DNA from: Dryomyza anilis
Lineage: Eukaryota > Arthropoda > Insecta > Diptera > Dryomyzidae
DNA length: 64,000 bases
Assembly (NCBI GenBank): GCA_951804985.1
Contig: OX638133.1
Coordinates: 78,064,367 to 78,128,366, forward strand
Reading direction: 5' to 3'
Shown: positions 39,126 to 50,463 of the stretch, piece after piece
Position numbering within the stretch: the stretch's first letter is position 1
Layout of the letters: every line of letters starts with the position of its first letter
Made by a program: the position numbers and the translations under genes
Notes under the pieces: model-generated
Told to the model about the DNA's origin: nothing
What the model saw: only the letters and a program-made list of their open reading frames with translations
Database searches by the model: none

Positions 39126-39179
39126 GACCGACATTTGATCGACGCCTCTGGATATTATTGTTCATTATTTTAACACAAT
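39122..39179 (+). CDS. Partial CDS: signal-peptide-encoding exon of an unidentified secreted or membrane protein
   Basis: The 19 complete codons read MRPTFDRRLWILLFIILTQ: a short basic n-region (R2, R7, R8) and an 11-residue hydrophobic core starting LWILLFIIL, the profile of a cleavable signal peptide. The exon ends one base into the next codon (phase 1), the junction type usual between signal-peptide and Ig-type exons of cell-surface proteins. Unspliced, the frame stops within the donor (TGTAAG), so splicing is required. I do not recognise the gene. A cell-surface protein with huge introns (as in Ig-superfamily neuronal genes of flies) would fit, but that is a guess. Confidence 0.45.
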
Positions 39180-42100
39180 GTAAGTAGAACAATTTTTATT
39201 ATTATCTTTTAATATATCTTTTTCTGTGTTCAGCAAATATATATTTAGAAAATATATTACTCATGAACAAAATTGATTACAAAGCAAATAATAGAATCCA
39301 CAATAGTTTAATGTGGACTAAAAGAGATTTAAGATTTAAAAAAATATTTTTAGAACATAATAAGGAGAACGTGAAACAATCATTATTTTTATTATAAAAT
39401 ATATACAAACATAATTTAAAATCGTATACATATATTAGAAAAAATATGAAATAAAAAATTACAATGCAAATAATAAAATCCACATTTCTTTAAGTGGTAA
39501 AGAGTGGTTTTATTTTAAAAATGAAAAAAAAATACTATATATTAGATTTCTAGGAATGTGTATATAATGATAATTATTTGTTCTAATAGTACAAACACTT
39601 TGTGGAACGTCTATGATAAATGTATATTTAAATAAAAAAAACTTTGTTAGTATTAATATTCAATATAGAATTCATAATTTAATGTAATATAAAAAAATCC
39701 ACAAATAAGGTTTTATATTTGTGGTTTTAAATAGCAAACTATATGAATATTAATGTTGACAATAGAATTCATAATTTCATATTCTATAAGAAATTTCACA
39801 AATGCGAGAACATACAGTATAAAATGTATACAAACCAAAAATAAGAATATCAAAAAATACATAGTCATTTTGGTGGCAAAGAATTAAGTATTATTGAGTG
39901 ATGGAAATTTATAATAGCATTATGATTGGAAAATATGGAACGTATAAGTATATGTTAATAAATTTTCAGATAATAGAAAACATTAAGTTGCACTTATTGA
40001 ACTTGAAAAAAGATCATAAAATAAATCGTGAACTGTATTGGATATACATAATTTCATTAAATTTGATAAAAACAATTACTGCGATATATATAATATTTAA
40101 TACGAATATTTTTGAATTATTCCCAATTCAAAAGTAATTTTTATTACAATAATTACCATAAAAATTGCTCAAATATAATGTATATTTCAGTATAACTCAA
40201 AACTCCACTAAAACTGATATATTCTAATAACTATCTTCTGTGGAACGTATTTATTTTTATTGTCTTACAATCTCTTATGTTTAAATATTGTAATTATTTA
40301 ATTTGATTTGTATTTAAAACATAATTTAAAAGCGCTTAAAATAAAATCAGCAACATTAAATATTGCTGATACGTTCCACATAGTATTTTTTTTATATTTT
40401 ATACTTCAGTGAGCATAAAATCGAAAAGAAATCCTTGACACCTTATATGCATGAACACACACACACACACACTTCGGCTCCCACATAAAACACACACACA
40501 GACATACACAATATGACGCATACAGATTTAAGTGCCACATAACTGTTACCGTCTTCTTCCGTTGTGGCAAAGTGGCAACGACGACGGCGACAACAAAACA
40601 AAAAAATGGCGACGGCGGGCGGAAAACCTTGACGAACGCAACCACGTAACCCGCCAGGATGTCATGTCGCTGGTGCAGATAGTGCGAATTTTTCGACGGC
40701 ACAAAAATCCTTAAGCATGCGATTTGTTTGTGTCTACTGTATGTGTTCCACAAAATTCCAGATAACAGCAAAATGTGTTACTTGTCGTTTTTGTTATTGT
40801 CATTGTTTTTTTTTTTTTGTTGCAATGCAAACGCGCTATAGATAAGAAAAGCTGCAGCAGCAGCTGTTGTCGTTGGCGCGCGAAAATAAGAATAAAATAA
40901 AAATAAAAGTAACGTGTGGAAAATAGCGTAAAATCTAAAAAATATATGCCATATGAATCAAAAAATAAAAATGCGATATATTAAATTTTACATTGCTGCG
41001 GAAAATATTTTCTGCATATTAAACTTGAATTGTGGATTAGTGTTGGGATGCTAAAAATTGATGTTGTTAACAAATGTTGCCATTTTGGCTGTTGTAAATT
41101 TTTAAACAAAAGAAAACTATTTGGCATGAATTGATTTCGAAATTTTTAGTCGCAAAAAGGTACAGTTGTTTTTTTTTTTTCATTGAGCATTTTTATTAAA
41201 GAAACTTCAAATCGTTTTTGCACATAAGTTCCACACTCTAAAATTACAGTAAATACAATTTTTATATGGCATTGTTAAATGAAATAATTGGTAGGTACTA
41301 AAATTAACAAATTTTAATTACGTTCCACTTGGAATCCACACTACGAATGTTTGCATTTTTTATATTTACACAGTGAATATAAAGGTATTCACAAAAATAC
41401 ACTATTTTTATTGCATGTGACCGATTAATTATGTAATAAACAGGTTCCACAATTAATGCATAAATTTGAGTATAAAACTACGCCCTTATTTTAAGAAATT
41501 TATACATAATTTGTAATAAAATAAATATTTTATACCTTAAAGATATGGAAAATAATAAAAAAATTGTTCTCACATACGTTCCACAAACAATATTTCCTAA
41601 TACTTAAGGAATTTTTTCCAGTTCTAAATTTTAAAGTAAACTTTATGGCAACACATATAAATTGTTTATTTTGCTTTGCTTACATATCGATTTTAAACTC
41701 AAGGGAGCTTGACCAAAAAATAAAAGAAGATTTCGATAAGATAAACATGACGTTGCGCACAATATACGCAATATAAGAACGTAACTTACGAAACGTAACG
41801 AAAATGTCCCTTAGCGCAATGAGAAGACGTACATTTACACTAAAACACACACACATCTACACACACAGGACATACACACCAGCCACATACATCGAAAGCC
41901 ATTGACAGTCACACTAACACAACAAATAAACAGAAAGACAGAGGTCCTTCGGCAACTTGTGTAAATAAGAATTATTAACTTTTTCTTTGGCATTGCGATC
42001 CTTAAGATCTTCTGTCTCTTTTCGCACTTAAAATGGCGGAATGCAATTTTGTTTTACAATAAGCCAGTGTTAGAGTGAGAGGGCGGTTAGCAAAGTGAAA

Positions 42101-45100
42101 GAGTACTATACTAAAACTAAACTGTATTTTTGTTCCACAATAATAATAATAACAATAAAAAAATGCATATACTATATATTTATTTATAGCAACGAAGTTC
42201 AGTAAAGTTTTCTTAGCAACTAGCACAGAAATTACAACAAAAAATGACAAAAATAAATAAATGCAAAAAAAATCTTGAAAAAATAAGTAAAACTTGTAAA
42301 AGAATCGGGTTAAATTTCAAATTTCAAGTGGTTTTAGATGGTCTCTTGATGGTTTACATTGTGCTTCATTCATTGTCGTACTGCGTACTTTACTCTGTTT
42401 TTCCTCATGGTCTTCTATACCGGTACCCAAAATACATCCTGCACGTCGTCCTTTGCGCCAGCAAACTTAGGTTGTTTGCTAAGTTTTGTATTATTGTTCA
42501 GAGTCCTTTGCTTGAATGTCTTTCTTACTAGGATCAACTTGTAGCCTTGTAGAGAAGAAACAAGCAGGAATAAATGTAGATTTTTTTTATATTTTCTTAT
42601 ATTACTTATATATTTTTTTTTGGTTTTATATATTTCTGCATTATACAAAGTTTACATCTCAAGTTGCAGCCATTTTTCTATTTTTGGCTTTAGTTCCATT
42701 TACGCTGAGTTGTTTTTTTTTTTTGGAAGGAGTTGGGTTTACTTTTTCCGGGAATTACGGCTTTAAAGTTGTGACCACCCAAGCTATTACGAGGTGTACT
42801 TTTCTGTGGTAGTGTAAGTAAATTTAATGAACTCAAATATTAAAATTTATTGTAAATGATAAAAGTGATACACCTACATTTAAAAAAGTTTTTATTACGT
42901 TGTGATTTTTTTATATTAATTTATTCAAATTTAGTAATGAAAATTGTATAATGTATAATACACGCTTTTCATTATTTTATATATTTAATTATTTAATCTT
43001 CTATAAAATAGAATTTATCATTATATTCCACATCCATTAAATTTAAAATATTTGTATATTTACTATTGCATATTAAGTATTTTTAATTTATAAAATAACC
43101 AGTGCAATTAATTCCACATAAACAATATAAATTATATATAATTCGAAAAAATGGTAAATAAAGAAATATATAGCAAATTGCGTTCCACACTAATAAAATC
43201 GTAGAAAATGTGAATACTTAATTATTTTTTTCAATAGGTAAAAATAAAATAAAAGTTTCACATTAAAGTATACTAATTTTCGCATTTATTAAAGCAATAT
43301 ATTAATCTTAAAAGGTATAACACAGATGTTTTTTTTATTTTGAAATAATTAAAGACTAATTGAAATAGTTCTGAAACATTTTAAATCGTATATTCAAAAA
43401 TAAATATTAAAATGAATACATAAGTTCCACATGCAATTTTATATACTTTTTTAAGCGCTTGGAATATAAATAAAACTTTATTATTCTTCAAATAAATTTG
43501 TAATGTTTTCATAAATGTAAACTACATGTTCTATGATTTCCATATTAAGTAGCATACGTTCCACTCAGTGTATTTTTGTTAAAAACTTTTTAACATTACA
43601 CATTTTATGCAGAAACAACAAAAGAAACACATTGTCTTTTAAAATAGACTAATTCATATTTTTATAAAAAGGTTTTTGTTGCATTAAAACCTTTACAAAT
43701 TTGGATTTTATAATATATAAAAATGTTTCTGATTCTTCAAAAAATAATTCTATTCTTTATATGTTTATATAATTGATTTATTAAATAGTGTAAGATATAT
43801 GAAATTAATGACTTACATTCCACATTATACATTTCCATTCATAGATGGTATATTGTTCTAAAAAGTTACATTCCACATTGACTTCTATTTTAAGTAATAT
43901 ACGTTCAACTGATTGCATTTTCATTAAAAACGTTAAATATTAATATTTTTATGTTAAAAACAGCAAAATAAATAAGTTTATTTTCATAAATAATTTTCAT
44001 CATTATCATAAAAATACAGAATTTTTTTATCTCGTATCACAAAACCTTCATACAATTAATTTTTATACATATCACAAAGTTTAGGATGCTTCGAAATAAT
44101 TGCATATGTTAAAAAAATTTAAAAGTATATGTTTTATAATTAGTTTTTATTTATTAAATTAATAACTTACGTTCCACAACATATATTTCCGTTTAATATT
44201 AAGTTATTTTAAATATTTTAATTTCAAAATTTAAATAAAAAATCTACTCTTTACAATAGCACATTTAAAACCCATATTTCGTTTAAAAGAACTGCGTTTT
44301 TTTATCAAGCCACGTAGCCTCCACACTTCTATTGTTCCACTCCTATGCTTTTAGCAAAAGATATGGCTCCTTTTTTTATTTATACAAACCAATTGTGTAT
44401 GCTTAACGTGTGAAAAATAGTTCATAGATAATCGCAGTCAGGCTGGTCACATTATTTATATGTCGTTGGCAGCCGTTTTTACTAAAAACCCTGAAACTGC
44501 CGCACTAAACCTTTTCCATTCTTTTTTTTTTGTTTGTTTTCATACAGCTTATATTTTGCAATTCCTTTTTTTTATATTTTATTTCTTGCAAATAAAACGT
44601 TCGTATTCACATCAGGCATTTCTGCACGTTTAGCACAAACATTTCGTCCATTGTCTGTCCGAGAAGATAAAGAAAAAAAATATTTAATTTATAAATGTCT
44701 CACACATGGCGACATGTTGGTCGTTGTTTGCTCGGAATACGCTGAAGTCCTTCTCATTGTTGACACTCATCTAAAGCAGCCGCATACTTTTAGGCGCTGT
44801 TTTGTATTCGCTCTGTGCAAAATAGACATTTAGAAAAATATTCTTTGATAGCTGCTGCATTCAAATATACGGTATTTGAAGAGCTGCCAGACATTTGAGG
44901 CATATTTAATGATAAAATTACTCTTCGCTAATATTATGTATGCGTTGAACGTGCGAAAATTTGTTAAGAAAGGTTAGGTGTGCGTGTAGCATATGAAAAA
45001 AATAAACGTTCCACAATTTCAAATTTTATTGATTTATTATAAATGTTATCGATATTAAAATAAAAATACAATTTTAAATGTTTTATCACTTTTATAGAGA

Positions 45101-45453
45101 TTATGAAATATTTATAATATGATCCACAAAGGATTTTTCTATTAAAATAACAAGGAAATGCAAATTTTTGTTGGAAATTATAAAATTTACTTGTAGGACA
45201 TATGAAATATTAAGTAATTTGTTGACTTTTGGCGAAATTTTCTTTATTTTCTATAAATCTATAAAATATGAAATATAATTATTAAATTTTTAGTTGTTTT
45301 ATTAAAAAAATAGATACATGTATCATCCACAAATAATAATATCTTGTAACTCGTAAATTTTGTGAAAAATTATGTTGTAGAGCATATGAAAAAATACGTT
45401 CCACACTATAATTAGTTCAATTTTAATAAAATTTGAATGAAATTAATGATATG
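39180..45453. other. AT-rich DNA with GTTCCAC motifs (probable intron)
   Basis: Starts at a GTAAGT donor. Two GTGGAACG sites (39602, 40240) are followed from 40371 by many GTTCCAC sites in the other direction (for example 40746, 41577, 43185, 44171, 45008 and 45402). CA-rich patches at 40447-40510 and 41845-41890. A frame pair at 42244-42648 has slightly better complexity but no recognisable domain. Confidence 0.5.
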
Positions 45454-45652
45454 TGTAGGGACATATATATATACATACTTTACACTTATGTATACTTGTT
45501 AATTTTCAATGATTGTTTATAAAATATGTTTTTTGATTGTATGTTATAAAAATTTAATTTTTGAAAACTCAGAAAAAATATAATTGTTGATCAGTCATGA
45601 TCATTTCAAATATTTTAATTCAAAATAAATTAAATATTTTTTAAAAACTAAA
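45454..45652 (+). repeat. 5' LTR (199 bp)
   Basis: Begins TGTAGGGACATA and ends ACTAA. It matches 50260-50458 base for base by eye. The boundaries are fixed because the base before the LTR differs between copies (g here, a at the 3' copy), as do the bases after it. The 3' end is TAA rather than the usual CA. It has a TA-rich stretch near the start that could serve as a TATA element and AATAAA-like sequence near the end (about 45624). Confidence 0.95.
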
Positions 45653-45653
45653 T

Positions 45654-45670
45654 TGGCGATCTTGCGATCC
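45654..45670 (+). other. Primer-binding site, probably tRNA-Arg
   Basis: Starts with TGGCGATC one base after the 5' LTR, as expected for a sequence complementary to a tRNA 3' end (CCA). The first eight bases match the complement of the 3' end of fly tRNA-Arg (ACG) as I recall it, with scattered mismatches beyond. CsRn1 itself is reported to use tRNA-Trp, so the Arg assignment is tentative. Confidence 0.6.
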
Positions 45671-45749
45671 TGCAATTATTAACAATCAATTCTCACATGT
45701 GCATATGAAGATGAAAAATATCGTCGATCAAATATATTGAATAAATACC

Positions 45750-45797
45750 ATCGATCATCACATCGTACAAATCATCGATCATTACATCGTACAAATC
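45750..45797 (+). repeat. 24-bp direct repeat (x2) in the retrotransposon leader
   Basis: Two head-to-tail 24-bp copies (45750-45773 and 45774-45797) differ at one base. Each begins ATCGATCAT and ends CGTACAAATC. They lie in the untranslated leader between the primer-binding site and gag. Possible roles are packaging, dimerisation or a promoter element; nothing in the sequence decides. Confidence 0.8.
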
Positions 45798-46165
45798 ATT
45801 CCTGCACATTGCAATAAATATATCGTTGCTGTTCCACATTTTTATTTAAAACTCAAGCAATTGGATAAATGAATTATGTCAATATTTAACTACAATCAAC
45901 TTTTCAATTATCTCACACCTATTCAATGAAAACCACTACTGAATGCAAACCTTATCCTCAATGATCACATACCATCTCTAATTTGCTGCCTTATATTCTA
46001 CGATTCTGATCTGGATACTTGGATATAAGATAAGATTATATTAAGAAACACTCACACTCACATAACATTTTAAACTTAACTTATTTCTTTATCCGTACAT
46101 CTATTTGTTAATCCTTTTCCAGTGAATTTTTTTTTTTTTTTAAATAATATTTATCAAGAATTATT

Positions 46166-47140
46166 ATGCCACCTATTTTACGTCGACCATCTATTGTTAA
46201 ACGTAAAAACATGGATATTCCCCGACGTTCTTTTACTCTTCATTCTCCACAAAATTCACCTATTAACGAAAATTCATCACATAACTCACATTTTACGCAG
46301 AACACTCCTCAAAACTCACCACATGTTACTACTCAAATTTCTTCACACAATTTTATCAAATTACCTCAATTTTGGACCGAAAGTCCTGAAGCGTGGTTTG
46401 CACATGCGGAAGTACAATTCTCTTTACATAATGTGTTTAATGATTCTATTAAATATCAATATATTTTAGTAGCACTTCCTCAAGAAGTTGTAACTAAAGT
46501 TCTTGATGTCATACAATTTTCATCAGTACTTAACAAATATGAAAAGATTAAAAAAACACTTTGTGAAAGATTTTCACTTAGTGAGGAATGTCGTTTTGAT
46601 CAGTTATTTTCTACGTCTCAATTGGGTGATCGTAAACCTTCTGAACTTTTCCGCGATTTAAGAATATTATCAGGCTCAGACAACATAATTACTCAAGAAT
46701 TAATTTTTAAATTATGGCTTCGAAAGTTGCCACAACAGTTACAAATTTATTTGACGTCATGTAGTTCTCAAAGTGTTGACGATAAAATTGTGTTAGCAGA
46801 TAAAATGTATGAAATAAGTAACAAAACTCAAATCTCAGCAATCAATTCTAATGGCCAGTGTGATTCAATCGAACATTCTGTGCAAAATCTTGCTAAATTA
46901 ACTACAACTCTTTGCGAAAATTTGAATCAACTTACTCTGGATGTTTCGGAACTCAAGACAAGATCAAGATCACATGACAGATATGCTTCAAAGCTAAGAA
47001 AATTTCCTCAAAGACCATCAATTTTCAAACATTCTGATTTTTGCTGGTACCATAATAAATTTGGAATTCATGCTTATAAATGTATAGAACCGTGTAACTT
47101 TAGTAATAAAAATCAAAAACTAAATTCTCGTTTAAACTAA
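46166..47140 (+). CDS. gag: Gag protein of the LTR retrotransposon
   Basis: Encodes 324 residues, the structural protein expected to assemble the virus-like particle and bind element RNA. The N-terminal ~60 residues are low in complexity (S, N, H, T, P). A conserved capsid-like region starts near residue 66 ([20 protein letters not shown]) and runs to about residue 220. A zinc-knuckle-like motif lies near the C terminus: C293, H296, C306, C310, with FG at 299-300, the unusual CHCC arrangement known from the CsRn1 clade rather than the retroviral CCHC knuckle. The start is the first Met of the frame that precedes the conserved region, after a long T tract. The stop (47138-47140) directly follows a slippery heptamer. 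Pol lies downstream in the -1 frame. The function is known from the family; frame and motifs are seen. Confidence 0.93.
   Translation: MPPILRRPSIVKRKNMDIPRRSFTLHSPQNSPINENSSHNSHFTQNTPQNSPHVTTQISSHNFIKLPQFWTESPEAWFAHAEVQFSLHNVFNDSIKYQYILVALPQEVVTKVLDVIQFSSVLNKYEKIKKTLCERFSLSEECRFDQLFSTSQLGDRKPSELFRDLRILSGSDNIITQELIFKLWLRKLPQQLQIYLTSCSSQSVDDKIVLADKMYEISNKTQISAINSNGQCDSIEHSVQNLAKLTTTLCENLNQLTLDVSELKTRSRSHDRYASKLRKFPQRPSIFKHSDFCWYHNKFGIHAYKCIEPCNFSNKNQKLNSRLN
47131..47137 (+). promoter_or_regulatory. Putative -1 ribosomal frameshift site (TTTAAAC)
   Basis: In the gag frame this heptamer reads T TTA AAC, the X XXY YYZ layout used for tandem -1 slippage, and the gag stop TAA is the next codon. The pol frame is -1 relative to gag and is open from 47110, so it overlaps the last 31 nt of gag and covers this site. 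A slip here would continue straight into pol. I did not identify a downstream pseudoknot; the adjacent stop codon could itself favour pausing. Frame and register are seen; use in vivo is inference. Confidence 0.7.
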
Positions 47141-47151
47141 ATTCTTCCATC

Positions 47152-50100
47152 ATGCCGGTGACTCATGATGGAACATCTTCTAGACCAGCACGTCGCCTTT
47201 TTATTTTCGACAAAACTAATAAAATTAATTTTCTCATAGATACAGGCGCAGTTGTTTCTGTTGTTCCTGCTACAACTTTTAAAAATTTTAAAAGAAATTC
47301 TGATGTTGTTTTGGCAGCAGCAAATGGTTCAACCATTCAAACTTTTGGGTCAAAACTATTTAAAATTGATCTAGGTTTAAGACGCGATTTTCATTTTCCG
47401 TTCATTTTAGCTGACGTTAAGACCCCAATTATTGGAGCAAATTTCCTAGAACACTTTGAAATTTTAGTTGATATTAAGAAAAGACAAATTATTGACAGTA
47501 AAACTAATTTAAAAGCAAGTGGTTCTTCTGGATATTGTGGATTATCTGCACTTAAAATTTTTGTTGTAGAAAATAAATTTACTAATTTACTTAAAGAATT
47601 TCCAAATATCACAAAAGAACCTGATTATAATAAAACAGTTAAACACAGAACTGTTCATAGAATAGAAACATGTGGCGTTTTACCGTTCACTAAACCACGC
47701 AGACTCGATCCATCAAAATTTAAAGTTGCCAAATCAGAATTTGAATATTTAGTTAAAATCGGTGTTTGTCGCCCATCCTCTTCACATGCAGCTTCAGCAC
47801 TACATCTAGTCCCAAAGAAAGATCCAAACGATTGGAGACCTTGTGGAGACTACAGAAGACTTAACAATGTTACTGTTCCAGATCGATATCCTTTACCGCA
47901 TATTCATGACTTAAATATCGATCTGAGAAACAAAACAATTTTCTCAAAAATAGATTTAGTAAGAGCATACCATCAAATACCAATGGCAGAAGAAGACATA
48001 CATAAGACAGCCATAACAACCCCTTTCGGCATGTATGAGTTTATACGAATGCCTTTCGGTTTAAGGAATAGTGCACAAACATTCCAACGCTTCGTAAATG
48101 AAGTATTTTTCGGGATTGATTTTGTTTTTACCTACGTTGATGATATTTTAATAGCGAGTGAAAACGAGGAACAACATATTGAACACTTACGCACAGTTTT
48201 TGCACGTCTTGATGAATTTGGTCTAAACATCAAACCATCCAAATGCATCTTTGGTACATCCAGCATTGATTTCCTCAGTTACAAAATATCTTCTGCAGGA
48301 ATTCAACCTACCGAAGAACGAATCAATGTAATAACATCTTTTGAAAAACCTAACTCGATTACTAAATTACAAAAGTTTTTAGGAATGATCAATTATTATC
48401 ACAGATACATTCCTTTGCTTGCGAAATTATTAAGTCCACTATATGAGATTTTAAATAAAGCCATTAAAAATAAAGAAAAGAAATTAATTTGGACTGACGA
48501 AGCAAATAACGCTTTCATAAATGTCCGCGATAAATTTGCCCAGAAAACATTATTAACTCATTTTAATAAGGAAGCATATTTATCTTTGGCTGTCGATGCA
48601 TCTAATGTTGCTGTAGGCTCAGTATTACAACAATCCAATGGAAGTATTCTAGAACCTTTAGCATACTTTTCAAAAAAACTAACAAGTGCTGAAAGCAAAT
48701 ACTCTACTTTTGATAGAGAACTTCTAGCAATTTACAGCAGCATTAAACACTTTCAGCATTTTTTAGAAGGTCGAAATTTTACTATTTACACAGATCATAA
48801 ACCACTTACTTTTGTTTTAAATTCAAAAACGGAAAGATCTCCTAGACAAACTCGACATCTTGAATATATTTCACAATTTACTAGTGATATTAAATATATT
48901 ACAGGCAAAACAAATGTCGTGGCTGATACGTTATCACGAATACCAGAAATTGATGAAATATATCCAAAAGACATTAATTTAGATACATTGTACTTAGAAC
49001 AAAAATCAGACGATTCCCTAAAAATACTAATTTCCACACCGAATTCTAAATTTAACTTAAAAGAAATTGTTCTTCCTATTTTAAAGTTCAAAATTTGGTG
49101 CGACGTGTCATTTTCTGTTCCTCGTCCTTACGTTCCGCCAACTATGAGAAAAACTATTTTTACCAAATTACATTCGCTCTCACATCCAGGAGTACGGGGA
49201 ACCAGAAAATTGATTCAGTCAAAATATTTCTGGCCTGGAATGCGAAAAGATGTAAATGAATGGTCTACTAACTGTATTGAATGTCAAAAGTCAAAAATTC
49301 AAAGATATACAAAATCACCAGTTGAAGTAATACCAATTCCAACTGAAAGATTTGAACATATACACATTGATTTGGTAGGACCTTTACCTGTGTCTAACGG
49401 TTATCGATATATACTAACAATCATCGATAGACATACTCGTTGGCCTGAAGCATATCCCTTACGTAACATTACAGCTGAAACAGTTGCCAAAACATTTGTT
49501 CAAAATTATGTTTCACGTTTTGGAGTTCCACTTAAAATCACTGCTGACCAAGGAACGCAATTCACGTCATCTCTTTTCGGTGAATTAACCAAAATTCTTG
49601 GATCTCACAAAATTCATACATCCGCGTATCATCCTCAGGCAAATGGCATGGTTGAACGTTTTCACCGACAACTAAAGACATCAATTAAAACATCATGTAA
49701 CTCTACTCATTGGTCGGAACTTTTGCCACTTATTCTTCTCGGCTTGCGTACTTCAGTCAAAGAAGATTTAAAATGTTCTTCAGCAGAGATGGTTTACGGT
49801 CAAACTCTTAGAGTACCCGGAGAATTGATTGTCCCGTACACAAATGTAAATACAACCAACGACACTCTTAAAAAACTAAGAAATCATTTTTCACAAGTAC
49901 GATCAAAAGTTATACATCACAATGGTGATAATAGTTTTGTTCCGAAGTCATTATCAACATGTGAATTTGTTTTTGTAAAATTAAACCACGTTTCAGGACT
50001 CCAAACCCCGTATGAAGGCCCTTTTCGCGTTATTTCTAAAAATAATAAAACGTTCAAAATCCAAAAAGGAAATTTGATTAAAACGGTTTCAATTGATCTC

Positions 50101-50196
50101 CTTAAACCAGCACACATCGCAAAAAACGCTTTTGAACATTCTCAAACACTTATACCCAAACATATACCCAAAAAAGTTACATTTAACATTAATTAA
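47152..50196 (+). CDS. pol: Pol polyprotein: protease, reverse transcriptase, RNase H, integrase
   Basis: Encodes 1,014 residues from the first Met, though the frame is open from 47110 and is probably reached by frameshifting from gag. Domains in order: aspartic protease (DTG at 30-32); reverse transcriptase from about 160 to 370 (catalytic D268 and YVDD at 328-331, D330 and D331); RNase H from about 475 to 595 (D482, E523, D548, D592); integrase with an HHCC zinc domain (H674, H678, C708, C711) and a DDE core (D740, D799, E835; 35 residues between the last two). A GPF motif at 956-958 suggests a GPY/F module, and no chromodomain is apparent after it. All catalytic residues I can check are present and there is no internal stop, so the element may be active or only recently silenced. 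The order RT-RNase H-integrase is diagnostic of Ty3/gypsy. Confidence 0.96.
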   Translation: MPVTHDGTSSRPARRLFIFDKTNKINFLIDTGAVVSVVPATTFKNFKRNSDVVLAAANGSTIQTFGSKLFKIDLGLRRDFHFPFILADVKTPIIGANFLEHFEILVDIKKRQIIDSKTNLKASGSSGYCGLSALKIFVVENKFTNLLKEFPNITKEPDYNKTVKHRTVHRIETCGVLPFTKPRRLDPSKFKVAKSEFEYLVKIGVCRPSSSHAASALHLVPKKDPNDWRPCGDYRRLNNVTVPDRYPLPHIHDLNIDLRNKTIFSKIDLVRAYHQIPMAEEDIHKTAITTPFGMYEFIRMPFGLRNSAQTFQRFVNEVFFGIDFVFTYVDDILIASENEEQHIEHLRTVFARLDEFGLNIKPSKCIFGTSSIDFLSYKISSAGIQPTEERINVITSFEKPNSITKLQKFLGMINYYHRYIPLLAKLLSPLYEILNKAIKNKEKKLIWTDEANNAFINVRDKFAQKTLLTHFNKEAYLSLAVDASNVAVGSVLQQSNGSILEPLAYFSKKLTSAESKYSTFDRELLAIYSSIKHFQHFLEGRNFTIYTDHKPLTFVLNSKTERSPRQTRHLEYISQFTSDIKYITGKTNVVADTLSRIPEIDEIYPKDINLDTLYLEQKSDDSLKILISTPNSKFNLKEIVLPILKFKIWCDVSFSVPRPYVPPTMRKTIFTKLHSLSHPGVRGTRKLIQSKYFWPGMRKDVNEWSTNCIECQKSKIQRYTKSPVEVIPIPTERFEHIHIDLVGPLPVSNGYRYILTIIDRHTRWPEAYPLRNITAETVAKTFVQNYVSRFGVPLKITADQGTQFTSSLFGELTKILGSHKIHTSAYHPQANGMVERFHRQLKTSIKTSCNSTHWSELLPLILLGLRTSVKEDLKCSSAEMVYGQTLRVPGELIVPYTNVNTTNDTLKKLRNHFSQVRSKVIHHNGDNSFVPKSLSTCEFVFVKLNHVSGLQTPYEGPFRVISKNNKTFKIQKGNLIKTVSIDLLKPAHIAKNAFEHSQTLIPKHIPKKVTFNIN

Positions 50197-50245
50197 ATTC
50201 TTTATTTCAATAATCCTTAATTTAAAATGTGTTTGTTCTTTCACT

Positions 50246-50255
50246 GGAGGGGGAG
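50246..50255 (+). other. Polypurine tract of the retrotransposon
   Basis: GGAGGGGGAG lies four bases upstream of the 3' LTR, where plus-strand DNA synthesis is primed. It is strikingly G-rich in this AT-rich setting. Confidence 0.85.
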
Positions 50256-50259
50256 TATA

Positions 50260-50458
50260 TGTAGGGACATATATATATACATACTTTACACTTATGTATA
50301 CTTGTTAATTTTCAATGATTGTTTATAAAATATGTTTTTTGATTGTATGTTATAAAAATTTAATTTTTGAAAACTCAGAAAAAATATAATTGTTGATCAG
50401 TCATGATCATTTCAAATATTTTAATTCAAAATAAATTAAATATTTTTTAAAAACTAAA
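50260..50458 (+). repeat. 3' LTR (199 bp)
   Basis: Same sequence as the 5' LTR, preceded by a polypurine tract and followed by the second ATATG copy of the target duplication at 50459-50463. Confidence 0.95.
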
Positions 50459-50463
50459 ATATG

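Larger units (their letters stand above)
38896..39179 (+). other. Candidate exon with 5' UTR and signal-peptide start
   Basis: A good 3' splice site (pyrimidine-rich TTTTTCTTTTTCATTACAG, AG at 38894-38895) precedes 226 nt with no ATG except a tiny uORF. A short coding start follows and then a strong donor, GTAAGT, at 39180-39185. The combination of acceptor, AUG-poor leader, signal sequence and donor in a few hundred bases of very AT-rich DNA is hard to get by chance. It would be an internal exon carrying the end of the 5' UTR. I found no partner exon in the window. Splice sites and frame are seen; the gene itself is inference. Confidence 0.5.
45454..50458 (+). mobile_element. Intact Ty3/gypsy LTR retrotransposon (CsRn1/Kabuki-like)
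   Basis: A complete LTR element of 5,005 bp in the order LTR, primer-binding site, leader, gag, pol (protease, reverse transcriptase, RNase H, integrase), polypurine tract, LTR. It is flanked on both sides by ATATG (45449-45453 and 50459-50463), a 5-bp target-site duplication. I read the two 199-bp LTRs as identical and both main frames are open, so insertion looks recent. No third frame for an envelope protein follows pol. The Gag zinc motif (C-x2-H-x9-C-x3-C) and the Gag segment around [20 protein letters not shown] match what is known of the CsRn1/Kabuki group of insect and fluke elements. It inserted into DNA rich in GTTCCAC motifs, which resume on both sides. Family assignment is from recalled motifs, not a search. 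Confidence 0.95.

Noticed and set aside
40406..40771. Overlapping frames in a GC-richer patch (60 codons plus, 121 codons minus)
   Set aside because: Partly CA-repeat derived, open on both strands, no domain; the patch may be a conserved noncoding element.
42244..42648. Frames on both strands with better sequence complexity
   Set aside because: No recognisable domain; one strand must be false and there is no evidence to choose either.
44520..44833. Acceptor-like pyrimidine tract followed by a 99-codon frame
   Set aside because: The CATACAG acceptor looks plausible, but the following frame is Phe/Leu-rich with no donor or domain.
46122..46469. 115-codon frame overlapping gag
   Set aside because: Out-of-frame shadow of the gag coding sequence with no conserved motif.
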